From: Aeromicrobium camelliae
Lineage (GTDB): Bacteria; Actinomycetota; Actinomycetes; Propionibacteriales; Nocardioidaceae
Assembly (NCBI RefSeq): GCF_003850045.1
Contig: NZ_RQJX01000004.1
Coordinates: 153,757 to 217,756 of the forward strand
Length of the DNA stretch: 64,000 nucleotides
Direction: 5' to 3'
Shown here: piece by piece, positions 35,181-43,203 of the stretch
Numbering within the stretch: the first letter of the stretch is position 1
Layout: every line of letters begins with the position of its first letter
Program-made: the position numbers and the translations under genes
The notes under the pieces: model-generated
What the model saw: only the letters and a program-made list of their open reading frames with translations
Told to the model about the DNA's origin: nothing
Database searches by the model: none

Positions 35181-35216
35181 GAACTTGTTCACCGACTTGC
35201 TCTTGTGAACAAGTTC
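35181..35216. promoter_or_regulatory. Long inverted repeat between the CarH-like regulator and whiB3
   Basis: Perfect 12-bp arms GAACTTGTTCAC (35181-35192) and GTGAACAAGTTC (35205-35216) with a 12-nt spacer. It lies 19 nt upstream of the regulator ATG and about 90 nt upstream of whiB3. MerR/B12 regulators bind such sites as tetramers in the dark, so it is a strong operator candidate for both genes. Confidence 0.7.
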
Positions 35217-35305
35217 TGAGTAAGTTTATCGTCATTGCATCGTACTCGGGGTTGAACAGCCAGCCGCGACGTCGGATCAGAACTTTCTCGTGGAAGGCCT
35301 GCAGC

Positions 35306-35590
35306 ATGGTGAACATCAAGCGACTCCCGTCCCCGATCCTCGAGTCCTACGAGTGGCAGTGGGACGGCGCCTGCATGGGCGTCGACTCCTCCGTGTTCTT
35401 CTCGCCGGAGGCTGAGCGTGGAGCCAAGCGCCAGCGCCGTGAAGAGGCCGCCAAGGCCCTCTGCGCGACCTGCCCGGTGATCGAACAGTGCCGCGAGCAC
35501 GCCCTGCGGGTGCAGGAGCCCTACGGAGTGTGGGGCGGCCTGACCGAATCCGAGCGCGCCAAGCTCCTCGAGCAGCGCGTCGCCAGCTGA
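35306..35590 (+). CDS. whiB3: WhiB-family regulator, WhiB3/WhiD type
   Basis: A 94-aa WhiB protein. Four conserved cysteines that bind a [4Fe-4S] cluster are visible: one in GACMGVDSSVFF and three in CATCPVIEQC. The GVWGGL turn follows (PYGVWGGLTESER) and a basic C-terminus. N-terminal LPSPILESYEWQWDGAC and the ERGAKRQRREEAAK stretch match mycobacterial WhiB3 and Streptomyces WhiD, which respond to redox state and nitric oxide and bind the primary sigma factor. ATG at 35306 has GGAAGG nine nt upstream. Divergent from a CarH-like regulator, which may control it. The stress-related gene set downstream starts only 14 nt after its stop codon, so it may head a longer operon. Confidence 0.93.
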   Translation: MVNIKRLPSPILESYEWQWDGACMGVDSSVFFSPEAERGAKRQRREEAAKALCATCPVIEQCREHALRVQEPYGVWGGLTESERAKLLEQRVAS

Positions 35591-35604
35591 ACTGGGGGGA
35601 TCTC

Positions 35605-36159
35605 ATGACTTTGGAGGGCAAGAACATCGCCGTGATGACGTCGCAGACCGGCGTGGAGAAGGTCGAACTGACCTCGCCGTGCGACGCGATCATCGCTGCT
35701 GGCGGGACGCCGGTCCACGCGGCGCCGCAGCGCGACGAGGTGCAGTCCATGGTCGGCGATGTCGACAAGGACCAGGTGTTCACACCTGACATGACCATCG
35801 AGGATATCGAGGTCGATCAGTTCGACGCCCTCGTGATCCCCGGCGGAACCGTGAACGGCGACAACTTGCGCCTCGACGACAAGGCGCTGGACGTCGTCCG
35901 AGCCTTCGCGGCGGCGGGAAAGCCGATCGCCGCGATCTGTCACGGGCCCTGGGCTCTCGTCGAGTCGGGTGTGGCCAAGGGGGCCACGCTCACCTCGTAC
36001 CCGAGTCTGCGGACCGACATCACCAACGCCGGGGGCACGTGGGTGGACGAGCAGGTCAGCCACGACACGTCCCAGGGGTTCGACCTCATCACGTCGCGCA
36101 ACCCCGACGACCTCGACGCCTTCAACGCGAAACTTGTTCAGGTGGTGAGTTCGCGATGA
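35605..36159 (+). CDS. DJ-1/PfpI-family protein (general stress protein 18-like)
   Basis: A 184-aa DJ-1/PfpI protein. The nucleophile elbow AICHGPWAL has Cys at about residue 113, and the acidic partner lies in the N-terminal half (DALVIPGGTVNGD). YSPS-type loop residues are present as TSYPSLRTDITNAGG. PfpI/YraA/GSP18-like members act as chaperone-like or deglycase-like stress proteins; a protease role is uncertain. ATG at 35605 with GGGGGGA upstream. It is 14 nt downstream of whiB3 and overlaps the DUF4235 gene by 4 nt. Confidence 0.9.
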   Translation: MTLEGKNIAVMTSQTGVEKVELTSPCDAIIAAGGTPVHAAPQRDEVQSMVGDVDKDQVFTPDMTIEDIEVDQFDALVIPGGTVNGDNLRLDDKALDVVRAFAAAGKPIAAICHGPWALVESGVAKGATLTSYPSLRTDITNAGGTWVDEQVSHDTSQGFDLITSRNPDDLDAFNAKLVQVVSSR

Positions 36160-36467
36160 CCCCCGCCTCCCGCACCGCGGCGACGAAGTCCAGCAAGTCG
36201 GCCAAGATCCTGTACCAGCCGGTCGGGTTGGTCAGTTCGATCATCGCCGGCCTCGTGGCCAGCGCGGTGTTCAAGCAAGTCTGGAAACGCGTCAGTCCCA
36301 ACACCGAAGGCGACCCGCCCACACCGCTGCAGTCGGAGTTCCCGTTCAAGGAGATCCTCCTCGCCGCTGTCATCCAGGGCGCGATCTTCTCGGGCGTGCG
36401 AGCCATCGTGCAGCGCCAGGGCGCCCGCGCCTTCGCCAAGGCCACCGGCGAGTGGCCGGGCAAGTAG
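36156..36467 (+). CDS. DUF4235 family small membrane protein
   Basis: A 103-aa protein of an actinobacterial membrane family. A basic N-terminus precedes two hydrophobic segments, at residues about 24-40 (GLVSSIIAGLVASAVF) and 66-85 (EILLAAVIQGAIFSGVRAIV), around the KRV loop typical of DUF4235. Function unknown. The start ATG overlaps the stop codon of the PfpI gene. It belongs to the stress-type operon with PfpI and the GlsB-like protein. Confidence 0.85.
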   Translation: MTPASRTAATKSSKSAKILYQPVGLVSSIIAGLVASAVFKQVWKRVSPNTEGDPPTPLQSEFPFKEILLAAVIQGAIFSGVRAIVQRQGARAFAKATGEWPGK

Positions 36468-36492
36468 ACCCCAACAGAAGGAGAACAACCCC

Positions 36493-36750
36493 ATGGGTTT
36501 GATCGGATTTCTCATCGTCGGCTTGATCGCCGGTTTCATCGCTCGCGCCGTGGTCCCCGGTGACGACAGCATGGGCATCCTCGGGACGCTCGTCCTGGGC
36601 ATCGTCGGCTCGTTCGTCGGCGGCCTGCTCGGCTCGCTGCTGACCGGGGACGGGATCGACTTCAGCGCCGCAGGGATCATCGGCTCGATCATCGGCGCCA
36701 TCATCGCCCTCATCGCGTACAACGCGATCTCGGGACGCAAGCGCGTCTGA
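36493..36750 (+). CDS. GlsB/YeaQ/YmgE family stress-response membrane protein
   Basis: An 85-aa transglycosylase-associated (GlsB/YeaQ/YmgE) family protein with three hydrophobic segments rich in Gly and Ile: GLIGFLIVGLIAGFIARAVVPG, MGILGTLVLGIVGSFVGGLLG and AAGIIGSIIGAIIALIAYN. Such proteins are induced by general stress in many bacteria. AGAAGGAG lies just upstream of the ATG. It is the last gene of the unit; a strong terminator follows. Confidence 0.9.
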   Translation: MGLIGFLIVGLIAGFIARAVVPGDDSMGILGTLVLGIVGSFVGGLLGSLLTGDGIDFSAAGIIGSIIGAIIALIAYNAISGRKRV

Positions 36751-36761
36751 TCCACGCACGT

Positions 36762-36798
36762 CGAGGGGCCGTCCGAATACGCTTCGGACGGCCCCTCG
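36762..36798 (+). terminator. Strong hairpin terminator after the stress operon
   Basis: Perfect 15-bp stem CGAGGGGCCGTCCGA / TCGGACGGCCCCTCG with a 7-nt loop, 11 nt past the GlsB stop codon. It also lies just past the stop codon of the convergent maleylpyruvate-isomerase-like gene, so it can serve both directions. Confidence 0.8.
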
Positions 36799-36821
36799 TC
36801 ATGTGCGGGGAGGGCACGGCG

Positions 36822-37460
36822 TCAGGCCCGGTCGTTGCCGCCCATCCGTTGAGCCAGTTCCCGAACGCCGTCCCCCGTCAGCTCATCCAGATAGGCAGTG
36901 CGGCCGGCCATGGCCATGACGAGGGCGATCAGCGGCCCTTCGGCGGCCGGGCCTGAGCCGTGGCGGAAGTCGGCGTCGGTCGCCACGAGCGTGAGCCCTT
37001 GCACGAGAGACTTGCTGTTCACCGCGAAGTCGCGGGTCGCGAAGAACCGCGCCACGGCGAGCAGTCCGCCGGTGTCGACACGATGGGCGAGTCCGAGCGG
37101 ACGGCGGATGTCCTCGGCGTGGACGATCAGCTCGCCGAGACCTCCGGGGCTGTTCGCCAGCGGGAGTGCGATGGTGCCCGCGGCCCTGAACCGGTCGAGT
37201 GTCTGCTGCGGAGTCGCTCCGCGAAACGACTCCACGAGACGTCGATTGTGCACGTCCGCATCGAAACGGGCGCGGATCATGCTGCGCATCCAGGCCGCCA
37301 TGCTGGTGCCGGCCGCCGCCGTCAGATGCGCGACGACCTCTTCGACATCCCATGCCGAGCACAGCGTGGGTGTGCGCCACTGCTCCGGCCGGAGTTCCTG
37401 AAGCTGAGCGACGAGTGCTGCCCGCTCGCGGTCCTGAATGTCGGAGAGTCGCTCGGCCAC
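36822..37460 (-). CDS. Mycothiol-dependent maleylpyruvate isomerase family protein (DinB-like)
   Basis: A 212-aa protein of the actinobacterial MDMPI/DinB-like helical-bundle family (TIGR03083 type). The conserved N-terminal pattern is LSDIQDRERAALVAQLQELRPEQWRTPTLCSAWDVEEVVAHLT, with metal-ligand His in VAHLT; the second His site is in ELIVHAEDIRRPLG. The family contains mycothiol-dependent isomerases and transferases, but most members have unknown substrates. GTG at 37460 with a TAGTCT hexamer 7 nt upstream (37468-37473) and no Shine-Dalgarno sequence. Confidence 0.83.
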   Translation of the reverse strand: MAERLSDIQDRERAALVAQLQELRPEQWRTPTLCSAWDVEEVVAHLTAAAGTSMAAWMRSMIRARFDADVHNRRLVESFRGATPQQTLDRFRAAGTIALPLANSPGGLGELIVHAEDIRRPLGLAHRVDTGGLLAVARFFATRDFAVNSKSLVQGLTLVATDADFRHGSGPAAEGPLIALVMAMAGRTAYLDELTGDGVRELAQRMGGNDRA

Positions 37461-37535
37461 GGTGAGGAGACTAGCGCCGGGCCACCCGGATCGGCGCGAG
37501 CGAATTGCGGCGGCGCAGCGTGAGCGCGCGGCGAC

Positions 37536-38627
37536 TCAGCAGAGCGGGACGTCGGCGGAACGGCGCTCGGCCGGCGGTGCGACCGGTTCGGGAGCGGCGG
37601 CGTCCTGCTGTGGATCGTCCGGTGCGGCGGGTGATTCCTCGTCGGGCGACTCAGCTGCGGCGTCCGGGGAGACGTCGTCGCGCAGCGCGGCGAACAGCTC
37701 CCGCGCCTCGTCCGTCATCTCCACACGGTTGGGGTCGAAGGACGCCGGCTGCCATGGCATGACCTGGAAGGTGATCGCGGACAACGGGACGGAAGCGACG
37801 CGCGAGGCGAGCGACACCAGCTCGCCGGGACTGCCGAGGGCGTCGTCCACGGTGAGTGACGACGTCACCGCGTTGAGGAAGCGCACCAGCCGGTCCGGGC
37901 GAGTCAGCAGACCCTCGCTCGTGGCCTGTTGGGCGATGGCGGACATGACTCGTTGCTGATTCTCCATGCGCGCGATATCCGAACCGTCGCCGAACGCGTG
38001 CCGGGTGCGCGCCAGCGCCAGCGCCTGCTCTCCGTTGAGCTTCTGAGGGCCGGCGGGCAGGTCGGCCATCGACCACTGGTCGCGCACCGGCTCGTCGAGA
38101 CACACGTCGATGCCGCCGAGCGCGTCGACCATCTGCTCGAATCCGTCGAAATCGAGGACGACGAGATGATGGATCGGCACCCCCGTCACCGCCTCGACCG
38201 CACGGTGGGCGCACGACGGACCGAAGTCGAAGGTCGCGTTGATCATCAGCATCCCGCCAGGCCAGCCGGCGTCCTCACAGGCGGGGACTTCCATCATGAG
38301 GTCGCGCGGGATCTGGACGGCATCGATCCGGTCGTTCTGCGCTGAGAGGTGGGCGAGCACCATCGAGTCGCTGCGCCCCGTGCCGTCGTCGTCGCCGTAC
38401 CGACCGCCCCCGGCCGATCGCGCGTCGGACCCGATGAGCAGCACGTTGAGGGGCCCGTCGGGCTCGCTCGCCTGGATCGTCTCGACCTCGACGGTACTGA
38501 CGTTGTTGAGCATCCGGAGCACCACGGCGGCGACGAGGAGCGCCGGCAGCACGACGGCGGTGATCGCGCCGACGACCAGGCGACGACGTCGCCGCGGCCG
38601 AATGACGTGCCGGCCCCGTGGACTCAT
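37536..38627 (-). CDS. LytR-CpsA-Psr (LCP) family cell-wall glycopolymer ligase
   Basis: A 363-aa envelope protein. A basic cytoplasmic N-terminus (RPRRRRR) leads to one membrane segment (residues about 17-40), then the extracellular LCP domain: LNVLLIGSDARS, GRSDSMVLAHLSAQNDRIDAVQIPRDLMMEVP (the Asp and Arg residues that bind pyrophosphate lipid), VTGVPIHHLVVLDFDGFEQMVDALGGIDVCLDEPV and LNGEQALALARTRHAFGDGSDIARMENQQRV. The last about 50 residues are Asp/Glu/Pro/Ala-rich and probably disordered. LCP enzymes attach glycopolymers to peptidoglycan. ATG at 38627 is chosen for GAGGGAG upstream; an in-frame ATG at 38642 is possible. Divergent from tatA. Confidence 0.9.
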   Translation of the reverse strand: MSPRGRHVIRPRRRRRLVVGAITAVVLPALLVAAVVLRMLNNVSTVEVETIQASEPDGPLNVLLIGSDARSAGGGRYGDDDGTGRSDSMVLAHLSAQNDRIDAVQIPRDLMMEVPACEDAGWPGGMLMINATFDFGPSCAHRAVEAVTGVPIHHLVVLDFDGFEQMVDALGGIDVCLDEPVRDQWSMADLPAGPQKLNGEQALALARTRHAFGDGSDIARMENQQRVMSAIAQQATSEGLLTRPDRLVRFLNAVTSSLTVDDALGSPGELVSLASRVASVPLSAITFQVMPWQPASFDPNRVEMTDEARELFAALRDDVSPDAAAESPDEESPAAPDDPQQDAAAPEPVAPPAERRSADVPLC

Positions 38628-38716
38628 GCTCTCCCTCGCCATGGTCAGATGGATGGGACGTCCACCGTAAGGCAACGAGACAACAGCCGGCGTACGCGGT
38701 GGCGGAGGAGGGAACG

Positions 38717-38893
38717 ATGATCCGTCAGATCGGTGCGACCGAACTCCTGCTGGTCGCCGCCGTGGCCGTCCTGATGTTCGGCGGCGCGAAACTCCCGGAC
38801 CTCGCCCGGCAGAGCGGCCGCGCATTGCGGATCTTCAAGGCAGAGATGCGGGCCGCGGACGAGGACGAAGCCCGCCGTCGGCAGGACGACTGA
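38717..38893 (+). CDS. tatA: Sec-independent translocase protein TatA/E
   Basis: A 58-aa TatA-family protein. The short N-terminal periplasmic part and membrane segment are GATELLLVAAVAVLMF (residues 6-21), followed by the hallmark hinge FGGAKLPDLARQSGRALRIFKAE and an acidic/basic tail. It forms the pore component for folded Tat substrates. ATG at 38717 with GGAGGAGGG upstream; the gene is short but the family pattern is unmistakable. No tatB or tatC is adjacent, so this may be a second copy of tatA away from the main tat locus. Confidence 0.92.
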   Translation: MIRQIGATELLLVAAVAVLMFGGAKLPDLARQSGRALRIFKAEMRAADEDEARRRQDD

Positions 38894-38900
38894 CGCGCTT

Positions 38901-38933
38901 CGAAGGTCGAGGACGGGCCCGCCCGTGCCTTCG
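38901..38933 (+). terminator. Two-part hairpin after tatA
   Basis: Outer arms CGAAGG / CCTTCG enclose an inner 6-bp stem ACGGGC / GCCCGT with a 2-nt loop, 8 nt past the tatA stop codon. Probable terminator without a U tract. Confidence 0.4.
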
Positions 38934-39038
38934 GAGCGGGTCGAGGAAGCGACCGCTCACCCCGGAGCTTCGGGCTCGTGGATCGCGAAGAGGGCACTCC
39001 GGCCGCCAGCAAGGGCTACAGTCGCCCTAGGAGGCGCC

Positions 39039-39230
39039 ATGCGGAACGACCATCGCGATCACGTACAGCCGGGCTCGGACCTGGACATCGCCATCAACCG
39101 AGCGCTCGTGGAAGCCGAGCTCCGACCTCGCGAGTCCCTCGCCCCCCAGACCGCTCTCGTCGTGGAGGTGGCGGAGCCCTTCGCCGTCGACGTCGGGGGC
39201 GGCGCCGGAGCACTCGACGACGGTGACTGA
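39039..39230 (+). CDS. Small hypothetical protein
   Basis: A 63-aa acidic protein (MRNDHRDHVQPGSDLDIAIN...). The ATG at 39039 is preceded by AGGAGG at the right distance and by a TACAGT hexamer (39018-39023), so expression is likely although no family is recognised. It has no membrane segment or signal peptide. The C-terminus is Gly/Asp-rich. It lies between tatA and a convergent TetR gene. Coding status rests mainly on the ribosome-binding site. Confidence 0.5.
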   Translation: MRNDHRDHVQPGSDLDIAINRALVEAELRPRESLAPQTALVVEVAEPFAVDVGGGAGALDDGD

Positions 39231-39316
39231 CGCGGCGCCACACGCGACCTCGCTGATTCACCACGACAACGGACGTCCGGACGCGCGCCGACTGGGCCCG
39301 CCGAGTGGTGCGGTCG

Positions 39317-39892
39317 TCAGCGTCGGTAGTGCTCGAGGAAGCGCCCGACCACGCCGGAGGCGAACTCCAGCACGCGTTCCTCCCCCGCGCCCGCGGCGTT
39401 GAGCAGCGCGGCGTCGACGAGGTGCGCGATCAGGTCGACGTCGTCCACGTGCTCGAACCCGGACCGGTCGAGGACGACACGCAGTGCCGCCAGCAGGCGC
39501 GGTCGCGAGTCACGCATGATCGGCGCGAGCGCCGGGTCGCGAAGCGCCGAGAGCATCGGGTCGAGACGTGCGGTCACCACGCGCTCGTCCACGTGCGGCG
39601 CGAAGAACGTCTCGATCAACTCGCGCGCGGTGTCGTCCGCAGAACGTCGCCGCACCGGCAGCCCCTCGGCACGGTTCATGGCCGAGCCGGCCCGTAGATC
39701 CTCAGCGGCTCGCACCGCGGTGGCCACGAGACTCGAGCGGGTGGGGAAGTAATAGGAGGCGGAGCCCTGCGGAACGCCGGCCGCGTCGGCGACCCGGCGG
39801 TGCGTGATCGCTTCGAACCCCTCGTCGATCAACAGGACGGCGGCCGCCTCGATCATCCGCCGCTGCTTGTCCGCTCCCCTGCCTTGAACCAT
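39317..39892 (-). CDS. TetR-family regulator
   Basis: A 191-aa TetR protein. The HTH is in residues about 8-55 (KQRRMIEAAAVLLIDEGFEAITHRRVADAAGVPQGSASYYFPTRSSL). The C-terminal domain has the layout of the TetR_C_33-like group. Start is uncertain: the ATG at 39892 gives a normal TetR length, and a GTG at 39937 would add 15 residues. It is divergent from the DUF981 membrane protein gene across about 150 nt, which is therefore its most likely target. Confidence 0.85.
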   Translation of the reverse strand: MVQGRGADKQRRMIEAAAVLLIDEGFEAITHRRVADAAGVPQGSASYYFPTRSSLVATAVRAAEDLRAGSAMNRAEGLPVRRRSADDTARELIETFFAPHVDERVVTARLDPMLSALRDPALAPIMRDSRPRLLAALRVVLDRSGFEHVDDVDLIAHLVDAALLNAAGAGEERVLEFASGVVGRFLEHYRR

Positions 39893-40000
39893 GGCTCGCT
39901 CGCCGTACTGACCCTCACGGCTGAGCTCCTCACGCACCTCGACATGGTAACCGGGGCGCGCCGCGGGAATAACTCATCCGCGCGTATGGTTTCTCCGAAT

Positions 40001-40018
40001 GCGCCGGCAATCCGGCGC
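40001..40018. repeat. Short perfect inverted repeat in the TetR/DUF981 intergenic region
   Basis: GCGCCGG / CCGGCGC, 7-bp arms with a 4-nt loop CAAT, 22 nt upstream of the DUF981 start codon. It may be a TetR operator or a leader hairpin. A TATGGT hexamer lies just upstream at 39985-39990. Confidence 0.35.
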
Positions 40019-40040
40019 CACAGACAAGGAGATGATCACC

Positions 40041-40757
40041 ATGAGCGCCTTGGCACACGAAGGCCTCGTCATCGATTGGGCCCAGATGCCCACGTACAAC
40101 ACGGTCATGTCGGTCGCCGTCGGCGCCGGCCTGATCCTTCTGGTCTGGCTGGGTCGCGAGCTGATCCGCACTCCGCACGAGGTCGTTCCCGAGGGCTGGG
40201 CGCTCGCGTTCGGCGTCCTCGGTTTCATCCTCACCACCACGGGTCTTCACATGACCCTCACGTGGCCACTCGCCGCGGGCGGTTTCCCGTTCGACAACAT
40301 CATCTTCGGTGAGACCTCTCTCGCGTTCGGTGTGCTGCTCCTCGCCGCGTCACTGTACGTGTGGTTCCGCGGCAGGACCGTGCTCACCGCTGAGGGCGGC
40401 CTCGAGCACCTGCGCCAGGTGGCGCGGCCGGTCTCGGTCTTCGTGCTCGGCATGGGCCTCGGCCTGATCGGCATCGCCGTCGCGGGCGTGAAGTACCAGC
40501 TCTTCGCCGCGCCGCCGGAGGAGCCGATCTCCGGCGCGTTCGCCGAATGGCCGCTCGTCGAGGCGATCTTCATGTCCGGCCTCATCGCGCTGGTCGGCGT
40601 CGGCGCCGTCCTGTTCCCCTTCGCGCTGCGAGCCGTCCGCTCCGGGCTGTGGAAGGTCATCGGCTGCGCGTGGGGCATCACCGGCGTCGCGTTCCTGCTC
40701 TTCGGCGCGATGAACTTCTTCACCCACATCGGTCTCATCGTCAACACGATGGGCTGA
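40041..40757 (+). CDS. DUF981 family membrane protein
   Basis: A 238-aa polytopic protein with six hydrophobic segments (for example VAVGAGLILLVWLGREL, ALAFGVLGFILTTTGLHMTL, VFVLGMGLGLIGIAVAGVKY, ITGVAFLLFGAMNFFTHIGLIV). The pattern fits the DUF981 family, whose members lack an assigned function; the FTHIGLIVNT end and paired GLHMT segment are conserved in the family as far as I recall. ATG at 40041 is chosen for the AAGGAGATGATCACC ribosome-binding region; an in-frame ATG at 39999 would add 14 residues. Divergent from a TetR regulator gene. Confidence 0.75.
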   Translation: MSALAHEGLVIDWAQMPTYNTVMSVAVGAGLILLVWLGRELIRTPHEVVPEGWALAFGVLGFILTTTGLHMTLTWPLAAGGFPFDNIIFGETSLAFGVLLLAASLYVWFRGRTVLTAEGGLEHLRQVARPVSVFVLGMGLGLIGIAVAGVKYQLFAAPPEEPISGAFAEWPLVEAIFMSGLIALVGVGAVLFPFALRAVRSGLWKVIGCAWGITGVAFLLFGAMNFFTHIGLIVNTMG

Positions 40758-40831
40758 CCACGCGGGGTGAACGCCTCGTGAACGTTCGCCCGTGCCGATC
40801 CTCGTCCGTGCCTCACCGCGTCCGGCTCCAC

Positions 40832-40837
40832 TAGCCT
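40832..40837 (+). promoter_or_regulatory. Leaderless -10 hexamer of the APC permease gene
   Basis: TAGCCT ends 6 nt before the GTG at 40844; a second GTG follows immediately. No Shine-Dalgarno sequence is present. Confidence 0.5.
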
Positions 40838-40843
40838 CGGGAC

Positions 40844-42103
40844 GTGGTGAGGCACGACGCGCATGAGGGGCACCCGCTCGCCCGTCGCCTCGGCACCGGC
40901 CAGGCCGTGGTGCTGGGCCTCGCCGCCATGCTGGGCGCCGGGGTCTTCACGGTGTTCGCGCCGGCAGCGGCAGCGGCAGGCAGCTGGCTGCTGCTCGGGC
41001 TCGCCGTCGCCGCGGTGGTGGCGATCGCGAACGCGACGTCCTCCGCCCAGCTCGCCGCCCAGTACCCCGAGTCGGGCGGCACCTACCTCTACGGTCGTGA
41101 ACGGCTGGGGGAGTGGTGGGGGTTCCTCGCGGGCTGGTCGTTCGTCATCGGCAAGACCGCCAGCTGCGCCGCCATGGCGCTGACCGTCGCGCATTACGCG
41201 GCGCCCGAGCCTTATCGCACGGCAGCCGCGGTCGTGGCCGTGCTGACGATGACGACCGCGAACTACTTCGGCGTCACCCGGACCGCGGCGGTCGCGCGGG
41301 TCGGCGTGGGGATCGTGCTGATCTCGCTCGCGACGCTCGCCGTCGCGGCGTTCTCGTCGCCGTCCGCCCCCGAAGCGAGCACCACGAGGTTCGACGCCTA
41401 CGGCGTGCTTCAGGCGGCCGGGCTGTTGTTCTTCGCCTTCGCCGGGTACGCCCGGCTCGCGACGATGGGTGAAGAGGTCAGGGAACCGTCTCGCACCATT
41501 CCGCGTGCCATCAGCATTTCTCTCGCGGGCGCCCTCGCCACCTACGTGGTGGTGGCACTCGCCGCACTCCACGTGCTCGGACCGGCGGGCCTGGCCGCCT
41601 CCGACTCGCCCCTCGCCGACGCGGCGGCGGCGTCGAGGTGGAGTGAGATCGAGCCCCTCGTCCGGCTCGGTGCTCTCGCGGGAGCCCTCGGGGCGTTGCT
41701 CGCGCTCATGGCCGGGATCGGCCGCACCAGTCTGGCGATGGCCCGTCGAGACGACCTGCCGCGCTGGCTCGCCGCCGTCCACCCGAGATACCGCGTCCCG
41801 CATCGGGCGGAGCTGGTCCTGGCGGTCGCGGTGATCGCGATCGTCGTCGTCGCGGACGTTCGGGGAGCGATCGGCTTCTCGTCCTTCGGCGTTCTCCTCT
41901 ATTACGCGGTGGCGAACACCGCCGCGTACACGCAGGGAGGCCGGTGGCGGCGCTACCCGCACGCTCTTCAGCTCGTCGGCCTCGTCGGGTGCCTGGTACT
42001 GGTCGCGACCCTGCCACCGGAGTCGATCGGCGCCGGCCTCGTGGTGCTGGCCGTCGGCGCGCTCTATCGTCTCCTGAAACGGCGCCTTCGCCGTTCGCGC
42101 TGA
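40844..42103 (+). CDS. APC-superfamily amino acid permease
   Basis: A 419-aa transporter with about 12 membrane segments. Helix 1 has the APC glycine motif GLAAMLGAGVFTVF, and the following loop has SSAQLAAQYPESGGTYLYGRERLGEWWGFLAGW. Helix 6 is FFAFAGYARLATMGEEVREPSRTIPRAI, the characteristic APC segment with the unwound glycine region and the EEV.EP.R consensus. It would import an amino acid or polyamine; specificity is unknown. The GTG start at 40844 has a leaderless -10 hexamer. The 3' end overlaps the convergent FUSC-like gene by 40 nt. Confidence 0.9.
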   Translation: MVRHDAHEGHPLARRLGTGQAVVLGLAAMLGAGVFTVFAPAAAAAGSWLLLGLAVAAVVAIANATSSAQLAAQYPESGGTYLYGRERLGEWWGFLAGWSFVIGKTASCAAMALTVAHYAAPEPYRTAAAVVAVLTMTTANYFGVTRTAAVARVGVGIVLISLATLAVAAFSSPSAPEASTTRFDAYGVLQAAGLLFFAFAGYARLATMGEEVREPSRTIPRAISISLAGALATYVVVALAALHVLGPAGLAASDSPLADAAAASRWSEIEPLVRLGALAGALGALLALMAGIGRTSLAMARRDDLPRWLAAVHPRYRVPHRAELVLAVAVIAIVVVADVRGAIGFSSFGVLLYYAVANTAAYTQGGRWRRYPHALQLVGLVGCLVLVATLPPESIGAGLVVLAVGALYRLLKRRLRRSR

Positions 42104-43203
42104 CCGGGCGAGGTGAGCGGCGGTACGACAGCGGTCGTCGGTTCCGTCTCGATCGCGCCCAGGCAGCGGCGTAGCGACAGCACGAGAGCAGCGCCCGGAA
42201 TCCAGGTCGTGTCGCCGCGGTCGCGCTGCACGGTGTCTTCGAGTTCATCGACGCGCGACTCCAGGTCCCGACGATCCTCCTCCGCGATGTCCTCGTCGGC
42301 CCCGATCGAACGGACGACCGTGGCGAGGCGACGCAGCACTTCAGCCACCGACTTCGACAGGTCACTGCCGCGCTCCAGCCACGGGCGGGAGGACGACTGC
42401 ACCTCGGCGAGCATGAAGACGACGTTCTCGACCACGGCGCCGACCCGCACCACGACGTCGGCTTGGACCCGGTGCCGCTCGACCTGGTGCTGGTAGCGCC
42501 GAGCGCGGAGGTTGCCGATGGTCGACTCGTCGAGGGCGTCGATGGTCGTTCTCAGCCGCTGCAGGTCCGGAATGATCTCCCGGGCGATCGTCCCGCCGTC
42601 GTCGTCCTCGCTCGCCTCGGAACACAACGCCGTGGCGACGTCGTCCAACTGCCCGGCGATCTCGTCGCTCGTCGCCCACAGCCGCCGCTTGGCCAGGGTC
42701 AACGGCATCGGCGGCAGGGCAAGGGTCAGGACCACGCCGATCACGGCACCCACCGAGACCTGGGCGACCATTCCCGACACGAAATCGGTGGGGTCGACCC
42801 TGCCGAGGACGTACGTGAACAACGCGCCCGTCATCACCCACGAACGCTCGTCGCCGAGCACGTCCCATGCGGAGGCGACGACCGCGAGGAAGACGATGAT
42901 CGAGACCCCGATCGGCCCGGGGACCGGGACGAACTCGATGGCCACGCCGAGGACGGCACCGAGTAGCAGCGCCCCGAACAGCTGGACACTGCGGCGGATG
43001 GAGTTGGCGAGCGTCGGATTGATGGCCAGCACGGCGCCCAGCGGCGCGTAGTAGGCGTAATCGCCTACCGGCGAGGGCAGCTGGTTGCCGAGCACCCAGG
43101 CGACACCGGCGGCCACCGCCGAGAGCACCGCGATGTGCAGACGGGAGCCCAGCAGCGGATCAGAACTCGGCTCGTGACGCAGCCGAAGTCGGACGCGGGG
43201 CAT
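42064..43203 (-). CDS. FUSC/aromatic acid exporter-like membrane protein
   Basis: A 379-aa protein with an N-terminal membrane domain of about five to six helices (LSAVAAGVAWVLGNQLP, YYAPLGAVLAINPTLANSIRRSVQLFGALLLGAVLGVAIEF, VSIIVFLAVVASAWDVLG, QVSVGAVIGVVLTLALPP) and a soluble helical C-terminal domain rich in Asp, Arg and Val (about 200 residues). This is the arrangement of FUSC / DUF939-type aromatic acid exporters. The APLGAVLA.NPT motif is typical. Transport role is inferred from the family only. ATG at 43203. It is the last gene before the accessory region to the right. Confidence 0.8.
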   Translation of the reverse strand: MPRVRLRLRHEPSSDPLLGSRLHIAVLSAVAAGVAWVLGNQLPSPVGDYAYYAPLGAVLAINPTLANSIRRSVQLFGALLLGAVLGVAIEFVPVPGPIGVSIIVFLAVVASAWDVLGDERSWVMTGALFTYVLGRVDPTDFVSGMVAQVSVGAVIGVVLTLALPPMPLTLAKRRLWATSDEIAGQLDDVATALCSEASEDDDGGTIAREIIPDLQRLRTTIDALDESTIGNLRARRYQHQVERHRVQADVVVRVGAVVENVVFMLAEVQSSSRPWLERGSDLSKSVAEVLRRLATVVRSIGADEDIAEEDRRDLESRVDELEDTVQRDRGDTTWIPGAALVLSLRRCLGAIETEPTTAVVPPLTSPGQRERRRRRFRRR

